Notes: generated by a model not told the origin, from the letters alone. A stretch of DNA of 61,001 nucleotides from Rubritepida flocculans DSM 14296 (GCF_000425365.1 NZ_KE384355.1:14156-75156), one strand, 5' to 3'; numbered from the stretch's first letter, positions 19,453 to 28,483 are shown. A program made the numbers and translations.

Positions 19453-21282
19453 TTATGGCACCCTTCGCTTGTCAGCCTTGACCGATAGTGTGGCTGGTCC
19501 GAGATCGATGGTGGTGTTGGAGATGTTGCGCGCCATCACCCGCACGGTGTTGTTGCTCCACACATGCGCGTCGAGCTCAAAGAACCGGCTGCTGGTTGCG
19601 AGCGAGGCGCTGACGATATCCCCCGGCCTCGCGCCTGCCACGGTGATGTCCCGCAGACTGGTCGCCCCTGCGGCGAGGCTCGGAAGGTCCCAGCTGTCCT
19701 CGGCGGCGTATTCGCGCTGCCCCGATTCCGGCAGCGTCGGCGTGCCATTGAGGATGCCGGGCGCTGACTCCGGCAGCCCATAGAGCCGCAGCGCTTCCAG
19801 CTCGATCACCCCATCGAAGCCGACGATCCCCACCTGCGCGAAGGCCACGCCCAAACCCATGCGCAGCGTCTGCCGTCGGTTGAGGTTGGCATCGTCCATC
19901 GGCGCGCCGGCGTTCCACCCCTTCGCCGGCCCGTTCCACTGCATGGTGGTGATGGATGCGAGCACGTCGCCCGCGACATTCTCGCGGATGTTCCCCGCCC
20001 CGTCGAAGCAGCGCACGAACAGCCGGCCGCCGGCCACGCCGAACACCAGCGCATGCGCCAGCGCGAACTCCTTCGCCTGCGTGGTGTCGACGACCCAGCC
20101 CAGTCCGCGGTTGGCCGAGAGCTGCACCCCGCGCCCGGTTGGCGTCAGCCCCGCCAGCCCGTTGAAGCTGAAGTCGGAGATGTAGGTGGCCGTGGTGGTG
20201 GAGGTGGCGATGGTGCACAGCCCCTCCACGCCGATCTCGGTCGCTGACTGCCGGAAGGCCTTCGCCCGGACGTTGTCCACCCCAGCCAGGTAGCGCTGGA
20301 ACCGCGACGCCGGCGCCCGGTGGCGGTTGATGACCGCGTTGCCGCAGCGATTGGCCGTGGGCGTGTAGTCGATGCCGACCAGGTAGGTGTTGGTCCAGGC
20401 GACGTCGTACTCGCAGTCCTGCGCGCCGGCGGTGTGCCGTGCGACGATGGGCGAACAGGCCTCCATGCGGAGGTTGCGGCCGATGATTGCGCTGCCATTG
20501 GTCTGGTTCAGGAAGGGGATGGCGAGGTTGGAGCCCGCCTGGCGCAGCTCGAAGTTTGGCCCGTCGAAGATGTGCCGGTTGTGATTGGTGTAGGCGCCGG
20601 GCTCATTACCAAAACGCACGCCGAAGCGGTCCTGCGCCGCATTGATGCCGGTGGCGCAAGCGAAGTGGCCGCCGTAGTAGCGGATGGAGGTGTTCCAGGC
20701 CGTGGCGGTCGCACACCAGACATCCAGCCCGATGCGGCAATTGACGATGCGCCCCAGCGTGAAGGTGCTGTCCTCCACGCCGCGGCCGTCGCCCAGCGTG
20801 CGCATGCCGATGGTGAACCCCTCGACCCGGCGCAGTTCGATCTGGCTCGCGTCGACATTGCGCACGGTGATGCCGATATCGGCCTCTGAGGACCAATCGG
20901 AGATGGTCTGCCGGATCACGTTCAGGCCCGAGTACAGCTTCTCGCCATTCCGAATCGTGCCGCCATCGCCGAGCACCAGCACGCTGGTGGGTGCGGTGCC
21001 GGTGTAGCGGATGGTGCCCTGCATGATCAGGCCGCGCGCGGCACCCGGCAGGGTGACGGTGCCGGAGACGTTCCAGGTGCCCGGCGGGATGATCGCCATT
21101 TTCTGATCTGTCGCGGCCCGATCAAATGCTGCCTGAATGGCCGCGCGATCATCGGCCACGCCATCGCCGAGCCCGCCGAAGTCGGAGGGCAGCACGGCCT
21201 CGCGGTCGCGCAGGTACTTCGCGAGGTCGGTCTTGCTGACGGCGGTGTTCAGCACCAGGAGGTCGTCGATGCGGGCAGGCAT
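19453..21282 (-). CDS. Tailspike protein with pectate-lyase-like beta-helix
   Basis: A 609-aa protein. Residues about 30-50 contain SDFGGLGDGVADDRAA, the classic start of a right-handed pectate-lyase-3 beta-helix, followed by a long Gly/Asn/Ile-rich repetitive region typical of phage depolymerising tailspikes. The N-terminal 30 residues may attach to the baseplate. The ATG at 21282 follows GAGGAG; the frame open further upstream overlaps the next gene and is not coding. Its leftmost position in the tail module fits a receptor-binding or capsule-degrading protein. Confidence 0.85.
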   Translation of the reverse strand: MPARIDDLLVLNTAVSKTDLAKYLRDREAVLPSDFGGLGDGVADDRAAIQAAFDRAATDQKMAIIPPGTWNVSGTVTLPGAARGLIMQGTIRYTGTAPTSVLVLGDGGTIRNGEKLYSGLNVIRQTISDWSSEADIGITVRNVDASQIELRRVEGFTIGMRTLGDGRGVEDSTFTLGRIVNCRIGLDVWCATATAWNTSIRYYGGHFACATGINAAQDRFGVRFGNEPGAYTNHNRHIFDGPNFELRQAGSNLAIPFLNQTNGSAIIGRNLRMEACSPIVARHTAGAQDCEYDVAWTNTYLVGIDYTPTANRCGNAVINRHRAPASRFQRYLAGVDNVRAKAFRQSATEIGVEGLCTIATSTTTATYISDFSFNGLAGLTPTGRGVQLSANRGLGWVVDTTQAKEFALAHALVFGVAGGRLFVRCFDGAGNIRENVAGDVLASITTMQWNGPAKGWNAGAPMDDANLNRRQTLRMGLGVAFAQVGIVGFDGVIELEALRLYGLPESAPGILNGTPTLPESGQREYAAEDSWDLPSLAAGATSLRDITVAGARPGDIVSASLATSSRFFELDAHVWSNNTVRVMARNISNTTIDLGPATLSVKADKRRVP

Positions 21283-21299
21283 TTTCTCCTCGAGCCTCC

Positions 21300-23318
21300 C
21301 TATAGCGCGGTGGCGGTGACGGGGCCGGCGAGCGCCGAGACGTTGCCCTCGGGCGAGACGCTGCGCAGCCAGAGCCAGCGCGCCTGTCCGGTGGCGAGGC
21401 CGGAGCGCGTCCATGGCAGCGTCGTGATCTGCGCGTGCAGCACCGTGGCGGCGAGGCTGTTGGAGGTAGCCTCGAACACCTGCAACGCCGTGGCGCCGGC
21501 GGGATAGGCGCCGGTCACCTGGATCCCGCCCGCCACACCCACGGCGGCCAAGCCCGAGGGCGCGGCCGGGATCGCCGCCTCCTGCCACCCCGACACCGCC
21601 CCGCTCCGCGCGCGGGCGCGGACGCGAAAGGCGGTGGGCTCCACGCTGGGGAACACCGCGAAGAGCGCCCCTGTGCCGGCCGCCACGGCGAGCCAGTTGG
21701 CCAGGGAGGCGGGCCGGGCCTCGACCTCGTAGCCGCCGAGGTAGGCTGAGGGCACGGCCGTCCAGTCCGCGCCCAGCGCCGCGAAGGTGGCCGTGGTGGG
21801 CGTGCCAACCCGGATGGCGGCGGGCGTGGCGATGCTGCCCGGCCGGGGCAGGATGACGGTGGGGGTGTCCCCTGTGGCCCGCTCGTCCACGGCGGGGTTC
21901 CAGTCCCACACCGCCGCGTCCTCCTCAGAGAGCGTCAGGTCGATCCCGCCCTCCGGCGCGAAGCGCCAGCCGGTGATGCGTGCCGGGAAGGGCTCGATGC
22001 GGTCGATGGCGACAAGCACCCCATCCCAGGGGCGCAGGCGCAGCGCCGAGAGGTTCGCTTGCACCACCACCGCGCGCTGGCGGCGGTTGCGCTCCAACTC
22101 CACCTTCATGAGGCGCTGGACGGTCGCGGCGGAGGTGGTCAAAGGGAAGTCGAGATCGCGATAGATCGCCTCGCCGCCATCCTCCGTGACGTAGTTGGCG
22201 GCCAGCAGCGGCGGCGCGTCGGTGGGCTGCCAATTCTTGCCGGGATCCACGTAGACAGCCCGCACCCCGTTGAAGAGATCCCGCCGCGGGCGTGAGCCCA
22301 TGACGGAGACGTCACCGCGCAGATCGGCGGCGGTGATGGTGGCGGCCGGCAGCGCGGGCGCGCCGGCGTGGATCACGAAGCGCCCGCCCGAGACCACCAT
22401 CGTGCCCGCCATGGCGGCGAGCAGCTTCCGCGTGATGGCGATCTTGCCCTCGCCCAGCGAGACGCGGCCGTTGACGGTGTAGCGGCGCTCGGCGGTGCCG
22501 TCGCGCCGGCCCATGATCTCGTCGCAGATGTTGGCCGCGGCGATGAGGGCGGGCGTGTCGATCTCGTCCCAGGCTGCCCGCCAGCCAAAGGGGGCGGTGA
22601 GGTACCAGGCGAGGCAGAGCGCCGGGTTGTCGGACCAGCCCACGGCGCCGCTGCGCGGATCGCGGATGGTGTCGGCGCCCTCGACCAGCGCGGCCATGTT
22701 GGGCGGGCCCGAAGGGAAGGCCTCGGGCGTGATCTTGAGGCGCAGCGCCATGTAGGCGCGGCCCTGCCCGCGATGCGCTGCGGTCCACTTGCCGCCGGTC
22801 TCGGCGATGAGGTTGGTATTGGCGGCCTGGCCGGGGTCGCCGAGATGACGGTCAATCCGGACCAGGCCCGAGAACTTCGCATCGGTGGCCAGTGTGTCGC
22901 CGAGCCAGACCTCGCCGATGGCGCGGACGCGGTGAGCGGCCAGCACCACGACGGCGTGGAAGTAGCCGTCGGCGCGGCCCTCGTCGTCGGGGCTGCTGTG
23001 CACGAAGACGATGGGCCCCGAGACCTTGCAGCGGCCTAAGACCAGGGCGTGCTCGGTGATGGCCTGGCGGAAGGATTGGGTGCGGGCCTGAGCCTCGACG
23101 GCGGTGGGCGCGGTGCCGCCCGAGCCGCCGCCGGTGTCCGTGAAGGTTGCGGAGCTGCCTCGGGCGGCGGCGGTGTTCTGGGGGAAGACCTGGCTGCCGA
23201 TGAAGGAGACGGCGATGGCAGCCCCCGCGCCGACGAGCGCGCCGATGACGCCGCCGCCGACGGCCGCGGAGCCGACGGCGCCCGCGACCACGGCGATGAT
23301 GGGGATGGCAGCCGGCAT
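21300..23318 (-). CDS. Tail tip / central fibre protein (lambda gpJ-like)
   Basis: A 672-aa protein with an N-terminal glycine-alanine-rich hydrophobic region (residues 5-45), a central tail-hub region (segments GEVWLGDTLATDAKFSG and DNPALCLAWYLTAPFGW) and C-terminal fibronectin-like beta domains. These features match gpJ-type host-specificity proteins at the tail tip. It follows the NlpC/P60-like gene by 3 bp and precedes the tailspike. Confidence 0.82.
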   Translation of the reverse strand: MPAAIPIIAVVAGAVGSAAVGGGVIGALVGAGAAIAVSFIGSQVFPQNTAAARGSSATFTDTGGGSGGTAPTAVEAQARTQSFRQAITEHALVLGRCKVSGPIVFVHSSPDDEGRADGYFHAVVVLAAHRVRAIGEVWLGDTLATDAKFSGLVRIDRHLGDPGQAANTNLIAETGGKWTAAHRGQGRAYMALRLKITPEAFPSGPPNMAALVEGADTIRDPRSGAVGWSDNPALCLAWYLTAPFGWRAAWDEIDTPALIAAANICDEIMGRRDGTAERRYTVNGRVSLGEGKIAITRKLLAAMAGTMVVSGGRFVIHAGAPALPAATITAADLRGDVSVMGSRPRRDLFNGVRAVYVDPGKNWQPTDAPPLLAANYVTEDGGEAIYRDLDFPLTTSAATVQRLMKVELERNRRQRAVVVQANLSALRLRPWDGVLVAIDRIEPFPARITGWRFAPEGGIDLTLSEEDAAVWDWNPAVDERATGDTPTVILPRPGSIATPAAIRVGTPTTATFAALGADWTAVPSAYLGGYEVEARPASLANWLAVAAGTGALFAVFPSVEPTAFRVRARARSGAVSGWQEAAIPAAPSGLAAVGVAGGIQVTGAYPAGATALQVFEATSNSLAATVLHAQITTLPWTRSGLATGQARWLWLRSVSPEGNVSALAGPVTATAL

Positions 23319-23321
23319 CTG

Positions 23322-23672
23322 TCAGCCAATCCTCCAGGCGATGGCGCATTCTGTGAGCGCCGCGCTGAGCAGGCCGCGCGGCCCGACGAAGGCGACGCGG
23401 CCGGTGTCGAGGACGACACCGAGGCGGGCGGGATCGGGTGCGAGCACAACGTCGCCGCAGCGTGCGAAGGCGGGCGCGACGCGCGGAAAGCCCGCGCTGT
23501 CGGCCGAGGCGGCGAGATCGGGCAGCACGCGCACGTGCGGGTACTGCCCCGTCACAGCCTCCACCGCCGCGATGGCGAAGATCGCGCAGTTCCAATGCCG
23601 CGCATCGAAGGTGCGCGTCTCCGCCTCCCGCAGCAGGGCTGCGAGCCGGGCAATCCAATCGGGATGGCGCAT
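23322..23672 (-). CDS. Tail-associated NlpC/P60-like protein (DUF6950-like)
   Basis: A 116-aa protein. The segment RHWNCAIFAIAAVEA carries a Cys in the position of the catalytic Cys of NlpC/P60-type phage tail peptidases, and a GDVVLAPDPARLGVVL segment follows in the way of the catalytic-His strand, though no obvious His is seen there. It could assist cell-wall penetration or be structural only. It overlaps the upstream gene stop by 1 bp and precedes the gpJ-like gene, the usual place for this family. Confidence 0.65.
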   Translation of the reverse strand: MRHPDWIARLAALLREAETRTFDARHWNCAIFAIAAVEAVTGQYPHVRVLPDLAASADSAGFPRVAPAFARCGDVVLAPDPARLGVVLDTGRVAFVGPRGLLSAALTECAIAWRIG

Positions 23673-24253
23673 TACCGCGCTGGCAGCCGAATCTCGGCGT
23701 CCTGCAGCGCGGGCACGAACTCGAAGAATCGGTCGCCCGGGAACTCGGCCTGCTGGTCGGCGTCGGTGTAGCGCCGCACCTCAGCGCGCTCGAGGTCCAC
23801 GAGGCGGCTCTCGCAGGCGAGCGTCACGCGCGGCTCGGCGCCGTCCACCACCTCCATCGTGTCCATGATGCCCGCCCAGAGCGGGAACGGGTCCGCCACG
23901 AAGGCGCCGTCCTCGTCCAACAGCGCGAGCCACACCCGCGCCGGGCGCAGCCGATAGGATCGCTCCGACAGCGCGATGTCGATGACCTCCTGCGGCACGG
24001 GCGAGAGGGCGAGGGTCAAGCGCACGGCGCGCAGCTCGACCGTTTCTTCCACCTCGCCCATGGCGCCGATGTCGCCGATGCCCTCGAAGCTGCGCCCGGC
24101 CCAGTTCAGCGTGCCGAGGCCCGACCACACCCGAAACGCGCCGGTGGCGAAGTCGAGCTCGCAGAGGATGACGGGGGCGACGACGGGCGCGGTGGCGGCG
24201 GCGGCGGCCTGGACGGAGAGGCGTGGCGTGGCGCGGATGGCAGGTTCGGTCAT
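23672..24253 (-). CDS. Minor tail protein, distal tail / hub region
   Basis: A 193-aa beta-rich protein (segments LCELDFATGAFRVWSGLGTL and FPLWAGIMDTMEVVDG) of the type found between tape measure and tip proteins in alphaproteobacterial siphoviruses, resembling baseplate hub or minor tail proteins. Family assignment is from order and composition; no catalytic motif is visible. It lies 8 bp after the upstream tail gene. Confidence 0.65.
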   Translation of the reverse strand: MTEPAIRATPRLSVQAAAAATAPVVAPVILCELDFATGAFRVWSGLGTLNWAGRSFEGIGDIGAMGEVEETVELRAVRLTLALSPVPQEVIDIALSERSYRLRPARVWLALLDEDGAFVADPFPLWAGIMDTMEVVDGAEPRVTLACESRLVDLERAEVRRYTDADQQAEFPGDRFFEFVPALQDAEIRLPAR

Positions 24254-24261
24254 GGCGTGGC

Positions 24262-24948
24262 CTACAGGGCCTCCTCAAATCGGCAGGTGATGCTGGTGAA
24301 GCGCCCCGGCCGGGTGGGGTTGATGCCCTCGTCGTCGGAGACGAGCCGCATGGGCGTGGAGACGTTCGAGAAGAACAGCGCCTCGCCGATCGGCGCGGCG
24401 GCGCGCAGCGGGGGTGCGATGGGGATGGAGGCCGTGCCCGTGCCCGACGCCATGACGCGCGCGGTGGCCATGTAGAGCCGCCCGCCGAGGCCGATGTGGT
24501 CGCCCGCGCCGACGGCCAGCGTGTTCGGCCACCAACCCTGCGTGACCAGCGACAGCGCGCCGCGCGGCGCCCCGGCGGCGAGCGCGGGATTGCCCGAGCC
24601 CACCACCATCCCCGTCCCGTCCGTGAAGATCGTGGCGTCGTTGAAGCTGTACGGCCCGCTCGGCACATCGCCCTGGCTGCGCGGATCGCCGGAGCGGAAC
24701 TCGCGGCGGAAGTCGCGCAGGCGGACGGTGTTCACTGAGCCGGCGAGCGCGGCCACCAGCCCCTCCAGCACGCCAGCCAGGCGCGGGTTCAACGGGTCGA
24801 AGGTCATCTCCGCCATCCAGCGCGCGCCCTCCCGGCGCAGCACCTGGGTCTGGCGCGTGAGCGGGGAGACAAAGCGCAGGGTGTTGGGCTGAAGGTAGAA
24901 GACCTGCCGGGAGGGGCGCAGCTCCGGCGGCCAGGCGTACTCCGTCAT
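24262..24948 (-). CDS. Phage tail protein downstream of tape measure
   Basis: A 228-aa protein rich in beta strands and Gly, starting MTEYAWPPELRPSRQVFY. By position (first after the tape measure) and composition it is likely the distal tail protein or another baseplate component. No specific motif supports a finer call. Confidence 0.65.
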   Translation of the reverse strand: MTEYAWPPELRPSRQVFYLQPNTLRFVSPLTRQTQVLRREGARWMAEMTFDPLNPRLAGVLEGLVAALAGSVNTVRLRDFRREFRSGDPRSQGDVPSGPYSFNDATIFTDGTGMVVGSGNPALAAGAPRGALSLVTQGWWPNTLAVGAGDHIGLGGRLYMATARVMASGTGTASIPIAPPLRAAAPIGEALFFSNVSTPMRLVSDDEGINPTRPGRFTSITCRFEEAL

Positions 24949-24952
24949 GGCT

Positions 24953-27106
24953 CTACCTCCTCACCGTGTCGTAGGCGGTGCCACCGCGGCGGATGGCGTC
25001 GAGCGTCATGGCGGTGGCCTGCCGCGCGATCTGCTGACCCATCAGCCGCAGCCGCGCCTCCACGCCGGCGTCCGCCCCACGCGCGTCGATGTTCAACGTC
25101 GTGTGGATGGTGGGGCCGCCGGCTGGCGCGGTGCCGTTGGGCAGCACCGTCCCCGACTGCTGCGGCACGAACCATTCGGGCCCGCGCTCGCCCACGATGT
25201 AGGGCTGGCCGGCCGTGACCGGCCCGCCCTCTGCGCGGAACAGCCCGCCGAGCCACGATCCGATCCCGTCGAAGATGCCCCCGAACGAGAAGCCCGACAG
25301 CGCGCCGGTGAGCGCATTGCCCAGCGGCTCGGTGATGGTGCGCCGCGCGATGATGCGGGCGATGTCCTGCCCGATGCCTTGCAGCACCTTGGACAGGCTC
25401 TCGCCGCGGATCACCGCGTCCTCGAAGGCCGACGAGAAGGTCAGCCCCAGTTCGCGCGCGGTGTCGGAGGCGCGCTCGGTGGCGCGCTGCACGCGCTCCT
25501 GGCCGCGCTCCAACTCCTCCAGCGCCGCCTGGGCCTCCCGCGAAATGGTTTCGTCGGGGATGGGCTGGCCGATGCGCTCCGCGCGCTCGACCAGCGTGCC
25601 CAGGTTGGACAGGCGCCTGGCGTAGCGCTCATAGGCGTTCTCGTTCTGCTGGATGAGGCGCTCGCGCTCGCGCAGCACCTCGTTGGCCTCGCGTTCGGCA
25701 TCGCGGTTGTCGCGCTGGGCAGCGGTGACACGGCGGACGGAACCTTCAAGGCGGCGGAGCGCCTCGTCGCGCTCGCGGGTGGCCAGCGTTTCCAGTCGCT
25801 GGCGCTCGGCGGCATCGATAGCCCCGGCGCCCTCGGCCTCTCGCAGACGACGGACGCGCTCATCGAACTCGGTGGTGATACGAAAGCGGTCGTCCAGCTG
25901 GCGGCGCAGCTCGTCGGTGTCTTGGGCGGCACGGCGGCGCCGGCTCTCGGCGGCCTGGGCAGCGGCGGCCTCGCTCTCCTGGCGGCCGCGCTCGGCCGCC
26001 TCACGCTCGCCGCGGGCGACCTCCTCGGTGATGTCGGCGTAGGCTTGGCGAAGTTCGGCCAGGCGGGCGGTGCGGTCCACGCCGGCCTGCTGCTCAGCAG
26101 TGCCGACGAGGCCTGGGCGGATCGAGCCGCGGCGCGGCGTGCGGGCGGCGGCGCCCTCGGCCTCCGCCTCGAGCCGTGCGATCTCCGCGCGCAGCGCCTC
26201 GGCGGTGCGGCGCTGGTCGGCGAGGCGCTCCTCGCCGGTGAGCAGGCCGGCGCCACGGCGCACGCCGTCCAGCACCCGGGCGGCGCCGGAGAGCGCGCGG
26301 GCGAGGCCGTTGGAGAGGCCGATCGCCTGATCGAGGCGCGCGAGGAACTGGTCGGCCGCGGCGGTGAGCTGCCCGAAGGCGCGGCCGACGGACAGCGGCG
26401 CGCGCTCGAACTCGCCATTGACCCGCTCCACGGCGCGCAGCAGGGCCGGGAAGACCACGTCGGCGGTGAGCTTGCCCTCGGCGCCCAGCTTGCGCAGCTC
26501 ACCGATGGAGACGCCCAGCTCACCGGCCAGGGCCTGGGCCAGGGTGGGCAGGCCCTCCAGGATCGAGCGCAGCTCGTCGCCCTGCAGCACGCCGGACGCC
26601 AAGGCCTGCGCCAACTGCTGGGTGCTGCCCTGGATCTCGGCGGTGCTGGCGCCGGACGAGATGGCAACGCGCTGCAGGCCGGCGACCAGGCGCAGCACCT
26701 GGTCGGAGGTGGCGCCGATCTCGCGCGCGGCGATCGAGAAGCGCTGGAAGGCGTCCACGCTTTCGCGGACGGCGACACCGGTCTGCAATGCGTCGCGATA
26801 CAGCGCCTCATAGACCTCGGCCGCGCGCTCCACGCCGCCCACGGCGGTGGTGAGGCGGCCCATGGACTGCGACAGGGCGTCGCCCGCCATGACGAGGGCG
26901 CGCAGGCCGGCGGCGACGCCGGCGAGTTGGATGCCGCGGACGGCGACATCCATGAGGGAGAGGGCGCGGGAGGCGCGATCGGCGCCGTCCTGGATGCGTT
27001 CCAGCGAGCGCTGGCCGGCCTCGCCGACCTCGCGCAGTTCGGACTTCACGCGTGCGGCGTCGTCCAGCGACAGGCGCACGGAGACGCGGCGGGTGCTATC
27101 CGCCAT
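24953..27106 (-). CDS. Tape measure protein
   Basis: A 717-aa protein with the recurrent N-terminal tape-measure domain (VRGIQLAGVAAGLRALV, then SVDAFQRFSIAAREIGATSDQVL), a long heptad-rich Arg/Glu/Ala coiled-coil centre (about 330-580) and a Gly-rich C-terminus containing GGPVTAGQPYIVGERGPEW, the segment often seen at the end of tape measures. It sets tail length and is ejected with DNA. I chose the ATG at 27106, after a GGAGGCG-type site. It overlaps the preceding small frame by 11 bp. Confidence 0.88.
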   Translation of the reverse strand: MADSTRRVSVRLSLDDAARVKSELREVGEAGQRSLERIQDGADRASRALSLMDVAVRGIQLAGVAAGLRALVMAGDALSQSMGRLTTAVGGVERAAEVYEALYRDALQTGVAVRESVDAFQRFSIAAREIGATSDQVLRLVAGLQRVAISSGASTAEIQGSTQQLAQALASGVLQGDELRSILEGLPTLAQALAGELGVSIGELRKLGAEGKLTADVVFPALLRAVERVNGEFERAPLSVGRAFGQLTAAADQFLARLDQAIGLSNGLARALSGAARVLDGVRRGAGLLTGEERLADQRRTAEALRAEIARLEAEAEGAAARTPRRGSIRPGLVGTAEQQAGVDRTARLAELRQAYADITEEVARGEREAAERGRQESEAAAAQAAESRRRRAAQDTDELRRQLDDRFRITTEFDERVRRLREAEGAGAIDAAERQRLETLATRERDEALRRLEGSVRRVTAAQRDNRDAEREANEVLRERERLIQQNENAYERYARRLSNLGTLVERAERIGQPIPDETISREAQAALEELERGQERVQRATERASDTARELGLTFSSAFEDAVIRGESLSKVLQGIGQDIARIIARRTITEPLGNALTGALSGFSFGGIFDGIGSWLGGLFRAEGGPVTAGQPYIVGERGPEWFVPQQSGTVLPNGTAPAGGPTIHTTLNIDARGADAGVEARLRLMGQQIARQATAMTLDAIRRGGTAYDTVRR

Positions 27107-27440
27107 GGGCTGCGCCTCCTGCGTCAGGGATCGATGGGCGGCGCGCAGCGGCACCGGCGGCGAGGCCCATGCGCAGCGCGGTCAGCAGCTCGGCAGCCGC
27201 CCAGCCGGAGACGCCCATCTCGCGGGCAAGGGCCAGGGTGCCGGCGGTGTCAAGTTCAAGCCCGGCCATGCCGGCGGAGATGCAGGCGGTGCCCGCGGTC
27301 CACAGGGCGGCGCCCTGGGCGGTTGTGGGCGCATGGGCGGCGTAAGGGCAGGCCATGCCGCAGTCGCGGTCGAGGGCCGCGCAGCCGCGGCAGTAGTCGG
27401 GGCCCTGGCCGAAGTGCCAGGCGGCGCGGGCCCTCAGCCG
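27096..27440 (-). CDS. Tail assembly chaperone C-terminal part (gpT-like), reached by -1 frameshift
   Basis: An open frame of 114 codons running from the slippery site in the chaperone gene to just inside the tape measure start. It has its own ATG at 27356, but codons upstream of that stay open to the slippery heptamer and encode a Cys cluster (YCRGC, then DCGMAC). In phage lambda and relatives the protein before the tape measure is made only as a G-T frameshift fusion; the arrangement here is the same. A slip at 27440-27446 gives a 238-residue product, 124 from the upstream frame plus 114 from this one. Confidence 0.7.
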   Translation of the reverse strand, partial: RLRARAAWHFGQGPDYCRGCAALDRDCGMACPYAAHAPTTAQGAALWTAGTACISAGMAGLELDTAGTLALAREMGVSGWAAAELLTALRMGLAAGAAARRPSIPDAGGAAHGG

Positions 27441-27811
27441 TTTCCCTCCAGCGCCACGGCGGCGACCGGACTGGTGGCGCGGTCCCAGAAGGCGGCGGCG
27501 ATGTCGTCCATGTCCATCAGACGTTCGACGGCCTCAGGGGAGAGGGGCAGTGGTTTGCCGGTGGCATCGCCAACACCCTCCCAGGCAGTGACCGCATGGC
27601 GGGCGAGCGCCTTGACCAGGAAAGCGAAGGCCAGGCCGCGCGCTATATCCGGGTCGAGATCGGCCTCGGACGCCCGCAGCGCGCCGAGGCGACGGGCGGA
27701 GCCGGCCTGGGCGGCGGCCATGACGGCGGTGGTGACGGGGCGGATTTCCACGCGAACGCCGCGAGGCAGATCGACCCAGTAGGGCTCAGTGGGAAGGTCG
27801 AGGATGAGCAT
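27434..27811 (-). CDS. Tail assembly chaperone (gpG-like)
   Basis: A 125-aa protein (start MLILDLPTEPYWVDLPRGV) with strand-rich N-terminus and helical C-terminus (RALA, LMDMDDIAAAFWDRA). Its position directly before the tape measure and the frameshift signal near its end identify it as the G-type chaperone that coats the tape measure before tail-tube polymerisation. The ATG at 27811 follows CAGGAGACC. The frame open upstream antisense to the ParDE genes is not coding. Confidence 0.75.
   Translation of the reverse strand: MLILDLPTEPYWVDLPRGVRVEIRPVTTAVMAAAQAGSARRLGALRASEADLDPDIARGLAFAFLVKALARHAVTAWEGVGDATGKPLPLSPEAVERLMDMDDIAAAFWDRATSPVAAVALEGNG
27440..27446 (-). promoter_or_regulatory. Programmed -1 ribosomal frameshift site
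   Basis: On the minus strand the heptamer G GGA AAC sits exactly in X-XXY-YYZ register with the zero frame (codons GGA AAC), two codons before the TGA. Lambda uses GGGAAAG for its G-GT shift. A -1 slip bypasses the stop and enters the 114-codon frame. A weak hairpin (CCTGGC/GCCAGG, 27404-27421) lies 18 nt downstream, further than usual for a stimulator. Confidence 0.75.
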
Positions 27812-27854
27812 ATAGGGGTCTCCTGAAGGGTTGGCCTTGACCCACGACCCCGCG

Positions 27855-27871
27855 ATGGCCAAGTTGGCCAT
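27855..27871 (+). promoter_or_regulatory. Palindromic operator before parDE
   Basis: ATGGCCAA-G-TTGGCCAT is a perfect 17-bp palindrome ending 22 bp before the parD start. Ribbon-helix-helix antitoxins such as ParD autoregulate by binding such sites, so this is the likely ParD operator. Confidence 0.6.
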
Positions 27872-27893
27872 AAGTGTCGAAGGAGGATGTGCG

Positions 27894-28148
27894 GTGCCCA
27901 ATGTCAGCCTGACGCCGGAACAGCAGCAGTTCATCGACGCGCGTGTCGCCTCAGGGCGCTTTGCCAGTGCGAGCGAGGTCATGCGCCACGCCGTGCGCCT
28001 GATGCAGGAGGCCGAGGAACGTCGCGAGCGCTTTGTGGCGATGCTCTGCGACGTCAGCGCCCGTGCCGATCGCGAGGGCACGATTTCGGCCGAGGATGTG
28101 GACGCAGAACTCAAGGCGGTGATCGCCGCGGCCAAGCAACGCGCTTGA
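27894..28148 (+). CDS. parD: ParD-like antitoxin
   Basis: An 84-aa ribbon-helix-helix protein: the N-terminal strand (VSLTPEQQQFIDARVASG) followed by RFASASEVMRHAVRLMQEAEER is the ParD/CC2985 antitoxin signature. The C-terminal tail is charged and would bind the toxin. I chose the GTG at 27894 after AAGGAGGATG; ATG-like starts further upstream lack this site. It overlaps parE. It runs against the surrounding tail genes and appears inserted. Confidence 0.85.
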   Translation: MPNVSLTPEQQQFIDARVASGRFASASEVMRHAVRLMQEAEERRERFVAMLCDVSARADREGTISAEDVDAELKAVIAAAKQRA

Positions 28149-28483
28149 GTCCGGCGCGAGCGCGGATCGTCGCGCGGTTCACGCGAGAGGCGCTGGCCGA
28201 TCTGATGCAGGCCGTGGCGTGGATCGCCCGCGAGGATCCCGCTGCGGCGGACCGCTTGCGTGTCGCGGCGAACCGCGCAGCGAAATCCATTGGGGAGCAC
28301 CCATGTATTGGGCCGGTGCGCACGGAATTCGCGCCGGAGCAATTCCGGTTCTTCGTTCTCCGGCACTCGCCGTATCTGATCGTCTATGAGCCGGATACGA
28401 AGCCGCCCCGTATCCTGCGGGTGGTGCATGGATCCCAGGATCTCGCCACGCTGTTGGCTGACCTGTCCGGTGAGAGCGGTTGA
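28145..28483 (+). CDS. parE: ParE/RelE-superfamily toxin
   Basis: A 112-aa protein with the ParE fold pattern: helix (FTREALADLMQAVAWIARED), second helix (AADRLRVAANRAAKSIGEHP), then strands with GPVRTEFAPEQFRFFVLRHSP and YLIVYEPD, and a terminal HGSQDL. ParE toxins inhibit DNA gyrase. The start is probably TTG at 28145, overlapping the parD stop (TTGA). It is a type II toxin-antitoxin pair carried between tail genes. Confidence 0.85.
   Translation: MSPARARIVARFTREALADLMQAVAWIAREDPAAADRLRVAANRAAKSIGEHPCIGPVRTEFAPEQFRFFVLRHSPYLIVYEPDTKPPRILRVVHGSQDLATLLADLSGESG

Noticed and set aside
24947-27826. Long plus-strand open frame of 959 codons across the tape-measure region
   Set aside because: It is antisense to the tape measure and chaperone genes. 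Its low-complexity Gly/Ala/Arg content reflects GC-rich third positions of the real genes.
27887-28144. ATG at 27887 giving a 198-codon frame that ends as ParE
   Set aside because: The first 86 codons are the parD gene in another frame and have no protein-like character. ParE starts at the TTG at 28145.
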